From the NCBI RefSeq assembly GCF_022828475.1, contig NZ_CP059557.1, forward strand, positions 1,798,001 through 1,862,000: a DNA stretch of 64,000 nucleotides, given 5' to 3'. Both the position numbers and the translations under genes were made by a program. This stretch comes from Saccharopolyspora gloriosae. Lineage in GTDB: Bacteria; Actinomycetota; Actinomycetes; Mycobacteriales; Pseudonocardiaceae. The notes beneath the pieces were generated by a model that worked only from the letters and a program-made list of their open reading frames with translations, did no database searches and had not been told where the DNA came from. Positions 19,077 to 27,404 of the stretch are shown one piece after another. Positions within the stretch are counted from its first letter, which is position 1. Every line of letters starts with the position of its first letter.

Positions 19077-20018
19077 GTGATCGTCACCGTCACGGCGAAC
19101 CCCAGCCTGGACCGCACCGTGCAGGTGCGTGAACTCGTCCGCGGCGGCTTGAACCGGGCCTCGTCGATCCGGGTCGACCCCGGGGGCAAAGGCATCAACG
19201 TCGCCCGTGCGCTGGCCCTGCACGGTGTCGACGTGCGAGCGGTCGTCGCCGCGGGCGGCATCGAGGGCGAACAACTCGTCGCGCTGCTCGCGGGCATCGG
19301 CATCAACGTCGTGCGGGTGCCCGCCGTCGGTCCGGTCCGCATCAACATGAGCGTCGTCGAGCCGGACGCCACCGTCACCAAGTTCAACGAACCCGGCGCG
19401 CTGCTCGAGGCCGGTGACGCCCGCGCGTTGTCGGAGGCGGTGCTGCAGGGCGCCGGCGGAGCGCACCGGGTCGTCATCGCGGGCAGCCTGCCGCCCGGAG
19501 TGGACAGCGCCTACTACGCCGAGCTGGTCCGCGCGGTCGGCTCGCTCGGGGTGCCGGTGGTCGTCGACACGAGCGGACCCGCGCTGCGCAAGGCGGTGCA
19601 GGCCGGTCCGGCTCTGGTGAAGCCCAACCTCCGGGAACTGGAGCAGACCGTAGGTCACCCCATTACAACGATCGGTGACGTCGCGGACGCCGCCGACGAG
19701 CTCCTGGACCTCGGGGCGGGAACCGTGCTGGCCAGCCTGGGTACCGACGGAGCCCTGCTACGCGGCCACGACGGCGACGGCCACGCCGAAGCGCCCGTGA
19801 CGGCGCAGAACACCGTCGGCGCCGGGGACGCTTTACTCGCCGGATATCTTTCCGAAGGCTGCGGAGGTCTGCCCGCGCTGGTCACCGCGGTGGCCTGCGG
19901 CGCGGCAGCGGCCTCGCTGCCGGGTAGCGCCATGCCGCAACCGCACGACCTGCGCCCGGACCTGGTGCGCGTCGCGTCCCAGGTGCCCTGGGGCCGGCGG
20001 CTGCAACGGGATCCCTGA
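19077..20018 (+). CDS. PfkB-family sugar-phosphate kinase (1-phosphofructokinase/tagatose-6-P kinase like)
   Basis: This 313-aa ribokinase-fold kinase should phosphorylate the ketose phosphate made by the PTS and dehydrogenase encoded downstream. It shows the FruK/LacC subfamily start (TVTANPSLDRTV), the GGKGINVARAL substrate motif (from residue 36) and the catalytic GAGD (D251). I choose GTG 19077, eight bases after GGGGAGGG. A GTG at 19071 is too close to that site. A rare TTA leucine codon lies at 19833-19835, inside the GAGD motif, so translation may depend on the bldA tRNA. It is the first gene of a five-gene sugar operon. FruK versus tagatose-6-phosphate kinase cannot be decided by eye. 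Confidence 0.87.
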   Translation: MIVTVTANPSLDRTVQVRELVRGGLNRASSIRVDPGGKGINVARALALHGVDVRAVVAAGGIEGEQLVALLAGIGINVVRVPAVGPVRINMSVVEPDATVTKFNEPGALLEAGDARALSEAVLQGAGGAHRVVIAGSLPPGVDSAYYAELVRAVGSLGVPVVVDTSGPALRKAVQAGPALVKPNLRELEQTVGHPITTIGDVADAADELLDLGAGTVLASLGTDGALLRGHDGDGHAEAPVTAQNTVGAGDALLAGYLSEGCGGLPALVTAVACGAAAASLPGSAMPQPHDLRPDLVRVASQVPWGRRLQRDP

Positions 20019-20083
20019 GCGCGGAAAGGCGGTCGGCGAGGCAGAGGGACAACGGCGTCGGCGAGGTACGGGAAGTGACAACC

Positions 20084-21175
20084 ATGTCAGGGACGGTCAC
20101 CGAAGATTCGAGATCGAAGGCGCAGGCGCAGCGGGCTCGCGTCGTAGTGCAACGTTTCGGCGGGCAGCTGGCCGGCATGGTCATGCCCAACATCGGCGCG
20201 TTCATCGCCTGGGGGCTGATCAGCGCCCTGTTCATCCCGTCCGGCTGGTGGCCGAACGCGCAGCTGGCGCAGCTCAAAGAGCCGATGATCACGCTGCTGC
20301 TGCCGGTGCTGATCGGCTACACCGGCGGTCGCCAAGTGCACGGGCAGCGCGGGGCGGTGGTCGGCGCGGTCGCCACGATCGGCATCGCGATCGGCGCCGA
20401 GATCCCGATGTTCCTGGGGGCGATGATCGTCGGCCCGCTGGCGGGCTGGGTGCTGCGACGCTTCGACGGCACCGTCGGGAAGCGGGTGGCTCCGGCGTTC
20501 AAGATGCTGGTGGACAACTTCGCCTCCGGGATCATCGGCGGGATCTTCGCGGTGCTGGGGCTGCTGGCCATCGGGCCGCTGATCGAGAGCGTCACCGTGG
20601 CGATCGGCCACGGCGTGCAGGCCCTGCTGCACCTGCACCTGCTGCCGCTGGTGGCGATCATCGTGGAACCGGCGAAGGTGCTGTTCCTCAACAACGCCGT
20701 CAACCACGGGGTGCTCGGCCCGCTGGGCGTGTCGGAGGCGCTGGAGCACGGCAAGGCCATCGAGTTCCTGGTCGAACCGAACCCCGGTCCCGGTTTCGGC
20801 GTGCTGCTGGCGATCACCGTGTTCGGGTCGTCCGCGATGCGCGCGACCGCCCCGGGGGCGCTGGTCATCCAGTTCCTCGGCGGTATCCACGAGATCTACT
20901 TCCCGTACGTGCTGGCCGCGCCGAAGTTGCTGCTGGCGACCATTGCGGGCAGCGCGACGGGCCTGTTCGTGTTCAGCGTGACCGGCGCCGGGCTGGTCGC
21001 CACGCCCTCGCCGGGCAGCGTGGTGGCGCTGCTGGCGGTGACGCCGAAGGGCGGCTACCTCGGCGTGATAGCCGGGATAGCGGCATCGGCGGTGGTCGCG
21101 TTCCTGGTGGCCTCGGTGGTGCTGAAGGTCGGCAGGCGCGAGGACGGCGTCGAGACCGGCGGAGCGGTCCGATGA
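20084..21175 (+). CDS. mtlA: PTS mannitol-type permease EIIC
   Basis: The 363-aa integral membrane permease of the mannitol PTS family imports and phosphorylates a hexitol with EIIB and EIIA. Eight or so hydrophobic segments can be seen. Family signatures are GGIHEIYFPYVL, VNHGVLGPLG and the N-terminal MVMPNIGAFIAWGLISALF. It is a stand-alone EIIC; in many bacteria EIIC and EIIB are fused as MtlA. ATG 20084 has GGGAAG eight bases upstream. A GTG at 20075 overlaps that site. The gene ends in an ATGA overlap with a possible longer EIIB start. No EI or HPr gene is in the window, so general PTS proteins must be encoded elsewhere. Confidence 0.92.
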   Translation: MSGTVTEDSRSKAQAQRARVVVQRFGGQLAGMVMPNIGAFIAWGLISALFIPSGWWPNAQLAQLKEPMITLLLPVLIGYTGGRQVHGQRGAVVGAVATIGIAIGAEIPMFLGAMIVGPLAGWVLRRFDGTVGKRVAPAFKMLVDNFASGIIGGIFAVLGLLAIGPLIESVTVAIGHGVQALLHLHLLPLVAIIVEPAKVLFLNNAVNHGVLGPLGVSEALEHGKAIEFLVEPNPGPGFGVLLAITVFGSSAMRATAPGALVIQFLGGIHEIYFPYVLAAPKLLLATIAGSATGLFVFSVTGAGLVATPSPGSVVALLAVTPKGGYLGVIAGIAASAVVAFLVASVVLKVGRREDGVETGGAVR

Positions 21176-21318
21176 GCGCCGGGTCGGCGGCGTCGCGCTG
21201 GTTGCGCGCGATCGGTTTCGCCCAGCGCCGAGTCCGTGGATCGCACGACGAGCTGCGGGAGGAGCCGGTGCCACCGAGCGAGGTCGAGCAGGCACGGCGA
21301 ACGGGAGAGGAGCACTCG

Positions 21319-21648
21319 ATGGGCACGATCGAAGGTGCTGCGGTGCAGAAGGTCGTGATCGCCTGTGACGCGGGCATGGGCAGCAGCGCCATGGTCGCCG
21401 CGCAGCTCGCGGGCAGGCTCAAGCCCTACGACGTGCAGGTCTCGCACGCCTCCGTCGGCGACATCCCCGACGACGCGGACCTGATCCTCTGCCAGGAGAC
21501 GCTGCTGGAGCGGGCGCGGCGGGAGGACACCGGTTCCGCGGTCATCCTCGGTTTCCGCAGCTTCCTAGGCGACCCGGTCTTCGACGTGGTCGAGCAGGCA
21601 GTGCGCGAAGGCGGCGTGCTCGGTGAAGGCGGCAACCTTGGTGGTTGA
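21319..21648 (+). CDS. PTS mannitol-type EIIB
   Basis: The 109-aa cytoplasmic phosphotransfer domain has its active-site Cys at residue 16 in VVIACDAGMGSSA, the typical EIIB-Mtl loop. The ATG at 21319 has a very strong Shine-Dalgarno (GGAGAGGAG, about seven-base spacing) and gives a normal-sized EIIB. The same frame also opens at ATG 21172, which overlaps the EIIC stop and would add a 49-residue basic, polar N-terminal extension with no recognised domain. Either start is possible. The 3' end overlaps the EIIA start. Confidence 0.88.
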   Translation: MGTIEGAAVQKVVIACDAGMGSSAMVAAQLAGRLKPYDVQVSHASVGDIPDDADLILCQETLLERARREDTGSAVILGFRSFLGDPVFDVVEQAVREGGVLGEGGNLGG

Positions 21649-22123
21649 GGCTCGCCCGCCTCGTCCGCTGGCGGTGCGGCTCGGCCGGACCGCCGCGGGA
21701 TGCGCCGACGCCATCGACCAGTGCGGCCGGCTGCTCGTCGAGTTGGGTGCGGTCGACGGACCGTACGTCGCGGCGATGCACGAACGGGAACGTTCCCTGA
21801 CCACGCACCTCGGCGAAGGGGTGGCGATTCCGCACGGCACCACCGCCTCCCGCCGGTTCGTGCGGCGCACCGCGCTGGTCGTGGTGCAGTTCCCCGGCGG
21901 TGTGCGCTGGAGCGACGGGGCGACGGTCCGGTTGTGCGTGGCGATCGCGGCGGGCTCGTCGCAGCCCGATGGTTCCCCGGATCCGGCGGGCGCACAGCAC
22001 CTGGGGGTGCTGGCGGCGCTGGCGAAGGTCCTGATGGATCCGGTGCGGGCGCGCGAACTGCGCGAGGCGCCGGACGAGGCGACGGTCGATCGGCTGTTGC
22101 GGTCCGCTGAGGAGGACAGGTGA
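21623..22123 (+). CDS. PTS mannitol/fructose-type EIIA
   Basis: The 166-aa cytoplasmic EIIA domain accepts phosphate from HPr on His71 in GEGVAIPHGT and passes it to EIIB. The body (LLVELGAVDGPYVAAMHERE) fits the EIIA-Mtl/Fru family. The GTG at 21623 overlaps the EIIB gene by 26 bases; in-frame TTG 21638 and GTG 21641 are alternatives. Its stop overlaps the next start (GTGA at 22120). A complete three-protein transporter as separate genes is unusual but coherent. Confidence 0.88.
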   Translation: MKAATLVVEARPPRPLAVRLGRTAAGCADAIDQCGRLLVELGAVDGPYVAAMHERERSLTTHLGEGVAIPHGTTASRRFVRRTALVVVQFPGGVRWSDGATVRLCVAIAAGSSQPDGSPDPAGAQHLGVLAALAKVLMDPVRARELREAPDEATVDRLLRSAEEDR

Positions 22124-23160
22124 AGGTCGCACGTTTCTACGCCCCCGGTGACATCCGCATCGAACAGGCACCGGAACCGGAGGCCGGTCCGGGTGAGCTG
22201 AAGCTGCGGGTGCGCAACTGCTCGACCTGCGGCACCGACCTGAAGATCATGCGCCACGGCCACCACCACATCGATCCGCCGCGCGTCATCGGCCACGAGA
22301 TCGCCGGGGAGGTGGTCGCCGTCGGCGAGGGCGCTCAGGGCTTCGCGCCGGGTGATCGGGTGCAGGTGATCGCGGCGATCCCGTGCGGCGACTGCGGATT
22401 CTGCAAGCGGGGCGATCAGACCGTGTGCCCGAACCAGCGCTCGATGGGCTACCACTACGACGGTGGTTTCGCCGAGTACCTCATCGTCCCGGAGCAGGTG
22501 CTGCGCGTGGACGGAGTGAACAAGCTGCCCGAGGGGCTGGACTTCGCCGACGCCTCGGTGGCCGAACCCCTCGCATGCGTCCTCAATGGACAGGAGCTGG
22601 CCGGGGTGGGGCCGGGTGACGTGGTGGTGATCATCGGGTCCGGGCCGATCGGCTGCCTGCACACCAGGTTGGCGCGGGCGCGCGGCGCGGCGGCGGTGTA
22701 CCTCGTGGAGCTCAACGCCGAACGCCTGGAACGCGCCGCCGGGCTGGTGCGCCCGGACGCGGTGATCCATGCCGCCGAACACGACCCGGTGGCCGAGGTG
22801 CTGCGCCTGACCGACGGCATCGGTGCGGACGTGGTGATCACCGCGGCCGCCTCGGGCGAGGCTCAGGAACAGGCGCTGCGGATGGCGTCCCGGCGCGGCC
22901 GGATCAGTTTTTTCGGCGGTTTACCCAAGGATTCCCCGATCATCGACTGCGATTCCAACGCGGTGCACTACCGTGAGCTCATGATCGTCGGGGCGAACGG
23001 CTCCACCCCGGAGCACAACCGGCGAGCGCTGCGGCTGATCGCCTCCGGCGAGGTTCCGGTGCACGACCTCATCACCCACCGGCTGCCGCTGGAGGACGTG
23101 CTGGACGCGATCCACACGGTCAGCACCGGCGCGGCGATCAAGGTGACCATCGAGCAGTGA
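22120..23160 (+). CDS. Zinc-dependent MDR polyol(-phosphate) dehydrogenase
   Basis: This 346-aa medium-chain dehydrogenase belongs with sorbitol and galactitol-1-phosphate dehydrogenases. Catalytic zinc residues are C37 (CSTCGTD) and H59-E60 (IGHE). The structural zinc cysteines C89, C92, C95 and C103 are all present. The nucleotide loop reads GSGPIGC. The GTG overlaps the EIIA stop. After a PTS for hexitols, the likely step is oxidation of the hexitol phosphate to a ketose phosphate that the PfkB kinase then uses, as in galactitol operons. A rare TTA codon sits at 22921-22923. The exact substrate is unknown. Confidence 0.9.
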   Translation: MKVARFYAPGDIRIEQAPEPEAGPGELKLRVRNCSTCGTDLKIMRHGHHHIDPPRVIGHEIAGEVVAVGEGAQGFAPGDRVQVIAAIPCGDCGFCKRGDQTVCPNQRSMGYHYDGGFAEYLIVPEQVLRVDGVNKLPEGLDFADASVAEPLACVLNGQELAGVGPGDVVVIIGSGPIGCLHTRLARARGAAAVYLVELNAERLERAAGLVRPDAVIHAAEHDPVAEVLRLTDGIGADVVITAAASGEAQEQALRMASRRGRISFFGGLPKDSPIIDCDSNAVHYRELMIVGANGSTPEHNRRALRLIASGEVPVHDLITHRLPLEDVLDAIHTVSTGAAIKVTIEQ

Positions 23161-23235
23161 ACGGCTGCCGAGGCCCCGCGTTCTGGTGTTCCGGTCCGGC
23201 GAGGTCTCGGCCGCTGACGGGAGGAGAACGGCGTC

Positions 23236-25878
23236 GTGCTGCGGGAACGGGAGAGCGAGACCGCGCTGCTGTGCGAGTCCCTCGAGCAGGCGCGGCACGG
23301 CAGCGGTGGTCTGCTGGTGTTCTCCGGCCCGTTCGGCATCGGACGCTCGGCGCTGCTGGCGGCGGCCGCGGCGGTCGCGCGGGAGCAGGGCGTGCGGGTG
23401 CTGCGAGCGGTCGCCACCATCGCGGAACGCGACATCCCGTTCGGCGTGCTGACGCAATTCTCCTGCTGCACCGCCGAATCCGAAGTGGGGCAGGACTTCG
23501 CCACGATGCGCGCCGGACTGCTCACCTCCGGTGAGCCGGCGCTGCTGCTCGTCGACGATCTGCAGTGCGCCGACGTGGAGTCGCTGCGCTGGATCGACCG
23601 GTTGTGCGGCTCGGTGGCGGACTCGCGGGTGCTGGTGGTCGCCGCGCACCGCAGCGGGCAGGCCGCCACCGACCCGGAGACCTTCGCGCGAGTGCTCGGC
23701 CGCGCCGCGCGCCGCCGCGAGCTGCCCGCGCTGAGCGCCGAAGGGACGGGAGCGGTCGTGCGGGACGTGTTCGGCGTGTCCGGCGATGCCGGGTTCGTCG
23801 CCGCCTGCCACCGGATGTCGCACGGCAGGCCGCTGCTGCTCCAGGCCATCGCGTGCGGATTGCGGGACAGCGGCAAACGTTGCGCGGAGTCCGATGTGGA
23901 CTCCGCGTGGTCGGTGCGGCCGTCGGTGGTGGCCGAGCGGGCGGGCGCGGTGCTCAGCGCGCAGCCCGAACCGGTGCTGGCCACCGCGCGGGCGGTGGCC
24001 CTGCTCGACGCCGCGAACCCGGACCGGATCGCCGAACTGGCCGAGCTCGACTCCGACGAGTGCGCGGCCACCATCGGCACGCTCGTCGAACTGGGCGTGC
24101 TCACCGATTCCGAACGGCCCCGCTTCGCGCACCCGGTGATCAGCGGTGCGGTGGAAGGCGGGCTGGCCCCCGCGGACCTGAGCGAGTGGCACCGCAGGGC
24201 GGCTCGGCTGCTGCAGACCGACCAGCGGCCCGTGGAGATCGTGGCCGAACACCTGCTGGCCTCGGACGCGTCCCAGGGCGAGTGGACCACCGGCGTGCTG
24301 CACGCCGCCGGACGGCGCGCACTGGACCGGGGCGACGTGCCCGCGGCGATCCGCTGCCTGCGGCGCGCGCTGCTGGCCTGCCCGACGGCGGGCGCCGAAC
24401 GTTCCGTGCTGCTGGCCGACTTGGCGGAAGCGGAACGATCCAGCGCGCCGGTCGCCGCGATGCGCCACCTCTCGCAGGCGCTGCCGAAGTTCGCCTCGTC
24501 CGAGCAGCGCGCGGCGGCGCTGGCGGAAGTGCCGCCGATGCTGCTGGCGGTGGCGCCGCCGTCGATGCTCGCCGCGTTCGAGCAGTACCGCGCGCACGAG
24601 GAACTGGAACCGGCCGTGGCACTGGCCATCGACACCCGGGTGCGCGCGGCCCGGTTCGACGATCCCGGCTGGTGCGCGGACACCCGAGAACGATTCGACG
24701 CGCTCAACCCGGACGACGAGGTGGCTCCGGAGCGGGTCGCGGTGCTGCTCTACGCGGCCACCCTCACCGGGTCCGATGTGGACGCGGTGCTGCCGTGGGC
24801 GCGGCGGGCGCTCGCCTGCGGCGCTGAACCGGGACAGGCGCTCGGCGCCGTTGTGCTCGCGGCGCGCGCACTGGCGCTGGCCGACGAGGTCGGCGACGCC
24901 GTGCAGTGGACGACCGAGCTGACGTCCGCACTGGCAGGACACGGCGAGCGCGCCGCGGAACGCCTCGTCATCGACTCCGAACGGGCCGCAGCCCTGGTCC
25001 GGTCCTGCCGGTACGCGGAAGCGGTGGCGTTGGCGGAGAGCACGCTGCGCCGCTGCGACCCGGCGCTGGTGTCGGTGGTGTCCCGGTGCTTCGAGACGCT
25101 GGCGACGGTGGTGCTGGATTCCGCGGACACCGGTGCGGCGGCGCGGGTGCTGGCCCGGCACCGGGATTGGGATCAGGCGGTGCCGGTGTGGGTGCGGGAA
25201 CTGAGCGACGCCGCGCTGGCGGTGGGCGTGCAGGACACCGGCGCGGCGCTGGAGCACCTGCTCGAATGCGGGCGCGAACGGGAACGGCTGGGCTGGTCCA
25301 ACCCGTGCCAGCTGCCGTGGCGCAGCTGGGCGGCACTGCTCTACCACCGCGTGCAGCGCGCGGAACCCGCCGCGGAACTGATCGCCGAGGAATACCGGCG
25401 GGCGGTGGCCTGGGGTGCTCCCAGCGGCGTCGGCCGCGCGCTGCGCGTGTGGGGCGCGGTCACCGACGGGGACGCGGGCGTGGAACTGCTCCGCCGGGCC
25501 ATCGAGGTGCTGCACGGCGCCGCCTGCACGTTGGAGCTGGCGAAGGCGCACTTGATGCTGGGGCGCAGGCTGCTCGGTTCGGACCGGCTCGAAGCGGGCG
25601 CGCAGCTGCACGCGGGCGATGAGCTGGCGGCGTCCTGCGGGGTGCCGAGGCTGCGCTCGAAGGACGAGATCGCGGGCGAGGGCGGCGGGGCGCAAGCCGA
25701 GCTCACCCGCGCGGAACTGCGCATCGCCCGGCTGGTGGCCGGCGGTCTGGGGAACCAGCAGATCGCCACGGAGCTGGGCGTGAGCTCCCGTGCGGTGGAG
25801 AAGCACCTGACGAAGGTCTACCGCAAGCTCGGCGTAGCGGGCCGCTCAGGCCTGGCCGAGGCACTCGACCTGGGCTGA
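23236..25878 (+). CDS. LAL-family LuxR regulator 4
   Basis: The 880-aa regulator has Walker A GPFGIGRS (Arg for Lys), Walker B ALLLVDDLQC, a long helical middle and a complete C-terminal LuxR helix-turn-helix (LGNQQIATELGVSSRAVEKH, then KVYRKLGVAGRSGLAEAL). GTG 23236 follows GGGAGGAG by about nine bases. It lies 75 bases after the dehydrogenase with only a weak hairpin between, so it may be read through from the sugar operon. By family and position next to the thioesterase and PKS genes it is a likely polyene activator. Confidence 0.9.
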   Translation: MLRERESETALLCESLEQARHGSGGLLVFSGPFGIGRSALLAAAAAVAREQGVRVLRAVATIAERDIPFGVLTQFSCCTAESEVGQDFATMRAGLLTSGEPALLLVDDLQCADVESLRWIDRLCGSVADSRVLVVAAHRSGQAATDPETFARVLGRAARRRELPALSAEGTGAVVRDVFGVSGDAGFVAACHRMSHGRPLLLQAIACGLRDSGKRCAESDVDSAWSVRPSVVAERAGAVLSAQPEPVLATARAVALLDAANPDRIAELAELDSDECAATIGTLVELGVLTDSERPRFAHPVISGAVEGGLAPADLSEWHRRAARLLQTDQRPVEIVAEHLLASDASQGEWTTGVLHAAGRRALDRGDVPAAIRCLRRALLACPTAGAERSVLLADLAEAERSSAPVAAMRHLSQALPKFASSEQRAAALAEVPPMLLAVAPPSMLAAFEQYRAHEELEPAVALAIDTRVRAARFDDPGWCADTRERFDALNPDDEVAPERVAVLLYAATLTGSDVDAVLPWARRALACGAEPGQALGAVVLAARALALADEVGDAVQWTTELTSALAGHGERAAERLVIDSERAAALVRSCRYAEAVALAESTLRRCDPALVSVVSRCFETLATVVLDSADTGAAARVLARHRDWDQAVPVWVRELSDAALAVGVQDTGAALEHLLECGRERERLGWSNPCQLPWRSWAALLYHRVQRAEPAAELIAEEYRRAVAWGAPSGVGRALRVWGAVTDGDAGVELLRRAIEVLHGAACTLELAKAHLMLGRRLLGSDRLEAGAQLHAGDELAASCGVPRLRSKDEIAGEGGGAQAELTRAELRIARLVAGGLGNQQIATELGVSSRAVEKHLTKVYRKLGVAGRSGLAEALDLG

Positions 25879-25912
25879 TGTCCTCGGAACGGCCTGCTCG
25901 TGTGTCCGGGTT

Positions 25913-26066
25913 GCGGAACCTCAGCGGCTTCCTCGCTGCGGGATCTTCTCCCGAGTGGCGCTCCGCCACGAGGGAAAAAGCCGTCCTCGCGAGGAAGCCG
26001 CTGAGGACCTGCCGGTGGTCCTCATGCTTGGGTGGTCGCTGCTCATCGGCTTCGCCGCTGACAGGA
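25913..26066 (+). repeat. Dispersed palindromic element, copy B
   Basis: Perfect 16-bp arms CTCAGCGGCTTCCTCG (25920-25935) and complement (25990-26005) enclose a GTGGCG-CTC-CGCCAC hairpin and AGGGAAAAAG. A conserved tail follows (CCGGTGG, later CTGCTCATCGGCTTCGCCG and CTGACAGGAC). It starts about 35 bases after the LAL4 stop in the 374-base gap before the thioesterase 3' end. Confidence 0.85.
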
Positions 26067-26132
26067 CGACAGGCAATGCCGGAAGATCAATTCAGCGGGC
26101 TTCGGCTCTCCCGGCTCGTCCTATCCGATTGA

Positions 26133-26181
26133 GGTGAATGTCGCCTCCGACCGGTAAGACCGGTCGAAAGGAGACATCACC
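26133..26181. terminator. Bidirectional hairpin between LAL4 and thioesterase
   Basis: An imperfect long inverted repeat is centred on GACCGGTAAGACCGGTC, with flanking GGTGA.TGTC and GACATCACC arms. It lies between the convergent ends of LAL4 and the thioesterase gene, so a shared terminator is the simplest reading. Confidence 0.6.
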
Positions 26182-26252
26182 TGATCCCTGTCGTGGAGTC
26201 AATGGCCTGCTTTGGCCGGTGGAATTCGGCGAAGGGGCGTCTGCCTCACCGG

Positions 26253-27002
26253 TTACCGGAGGGCGGTGAGTTCTTCGGTGAGTTCCGTGTTGACGGCGGC
26301 TGCTTGGTCGACGAGGTAGAAGTGGCCGCCGCGGAAGGTGCGGAGGCGGAACGCGCCGGTGGTGTGCTCCTTCCAGCGCATCGACTCGTCTACTGTGGAC
26401 TTCGGGTCCTCGTCGCCGATGAGGACCGTGATCGGGCAGTCCACCACGCGGTCCCGGCGCGGCGGGTAGGTCTCGACCGCGCGGTAGTCGTTGCGGATCG
26501 CGGGCAGCGACATGCGCACGATCTCCTCGTCCTCCAGCGCGGAGGTGGCGCCGTTGAGCGTGCGCACGTCGGCGAGCAGCCCCTCGTCGTCGAGCAGGTG
26601 CACCTGTTCGTCGCGGACGGTGCCGGGAGCGCGACGCCCGGAGGCGACCAGAGCTCGCGGCGGCATCCCGGCGCCGTGCTCCAGCCGGTGCGCCACCTCG
26701 AAACCGAGCAGCGCGCCCATGCTGTGGCCGAAGAACACCGTCGGCAGCTCGGGTTCCGCCGCCAGCACCGTTGTGATCGCTTCGGCGTACTCGTCGATGC
26801 TCGTGGGCAGCGGCTCCCGATGCCGGTCCTGCCTGCCGGGGTACTGCAGCACCACGACGTCGGCGCCGGAGGAGTGCGCGGTCGCGACCGGCCGGTAGAA
26901 GGCGGCCGACCCGCCCGCGTGCGGGAAGCACACCAGCCGCACCGCGGCCTCCGGTGCGGGCCGGTAGCGACGAAGCCACTTGCCGGGGTCGAGGTCGATC
27001 AC
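26253..27002 (-). CDS. Type II thioesterase (PKS editing)
   Basis: The 249-aa alpha/beta hydrolase clears stalled or decarboxylated acyl groups from PKS carrier proteins. The catalytic triad is visible: S94 (GHSMG), an Asp in LIGDEDP (D197 or D199) and H227 (GGHFYL). The N-terminal VCFPHAGGSAAFYRP is typical of the family (NysE, AmphE, PimI). GTG 27002 follows GAGGAGAA. It is divergent from the GDP-mannose dehydratase gene across a 402-base regulatory gap and is likely under the same pathway regulators. Confidence 0.95.
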   Translation of the reverse strand: MIDLDPGKWLRRYRPAPEAAVRLVCFPHAGGSAAFYRPVATAHSSGADVVVLQYPGRQDRHREPLPTSIDEYAEAITTVLAAEPELPTVFFGHSMGALLGFEVAHRLEHGAGMPPRALVASGRRAPGTVRDEQVHLLDDEGLLADVRTLNGATSALEDEEIVRMSLPAIRNDYRAVETYPPRRDRVVDCPITVLIGDEDPKSTVDESMRWKEHTTGAFRLRTFRGGHFYLVDQAAAVNTELTEELTALR

Positions 27003-27084
27003 GAGTTCTCCTCTGCGCAGTGCGGGTTCGGTCCCGCGACCAGGGGACGGCTGCTGCGCCGATCAGTACAGCAGCCGGAGCACC

Positions 27085-27100
27085 GGGGAATTCCTAGTCC
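27085..27100 (-). promoter_or_regulatory. Degenerate PAS-LuxR box before the thioesterase
   Basis: On the minus strand this reads CTAGGAATTCCCCGG, a version of the PimM-type operator (CTVGGGAWWTCCCBAG, from memory) with one base missing in the left half. It lies 83 bases upstream of the thioesterase start. Weak on its own, it is supported by a better site in the same gap. Confidence 0.3.
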
Positions 27101-27200
27101 GGGCGGCGGAAATCTGGTGATCGCCCCAGAGCTCGCTTCGAATCGATCCGCACCGGGGCGTTCCCGGGGAACGAGCCGGGACGGTGTTGGTCGCGAAGGA

Positions 27201-27216
27201 CTCGTCGAATCCCTAG
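27201..27216 (+). promoter_or_regulatory. PAS-LuxR (PimM-type) operator candidate before gmd
   Basis: CTCGTCGAATCCCTAG matches 13 of 16 positions of CTVGGGAWWTCCCBAG. The right half (AATCCCTAG) is exact. It sits just upstream of a TTGACA hexamer at 27233 that could be the -35 of the gmd promoter, the placement expected for an activator site. Confidence 0.45.
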
Positions 27217-27232
27217 GGTGTGCTGCTTTTCT

Positions 27233-27262
27233 TTGACACCGCGCGCGACCGGCTGCCAGCGT
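27233..27262 (+). promoter_or_regulatory. Promoter candidate for the GDP-mannose dehydratase gene
   Basis: TTGACA (27233-27238) is an exact consensus -35. CAGCGT (27257-27262), 18 bases on, is a poor -10, as expected for a promoter that needs an activator. The start codon is 143 bases downstream. The remaining sequence of the 402-base gap is GC-rich with no other feature seen. Confidence 0.35.
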
Positions 27263-27404
27263 CGGAGCCGGGCCGAGCCGGGCGTTCTCCCCGGCGGTCG
27301 CCCTCGACCTGTGCTGGTAACCGGCGCGCGGCCGCGCGCCTTCCCGCGGCCGTCCACGCGGTCGGCACGGGCGGTTCGTTGTCAGTGGTGGAAGGGGAAA
27401 GCAC

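Noticed and set aside
25913-26066. Palindromic element as an ordinary Rho-independent terminator
   Set aside because: The four copies share long conserved tails and occur in both orientations and inside a PKS operon, which plain terminators do not explain.
26038-26132. Short frames after LAL4
   Set aside because: They fall within the repeat tail, lack ribosome sites and show no codon bias.
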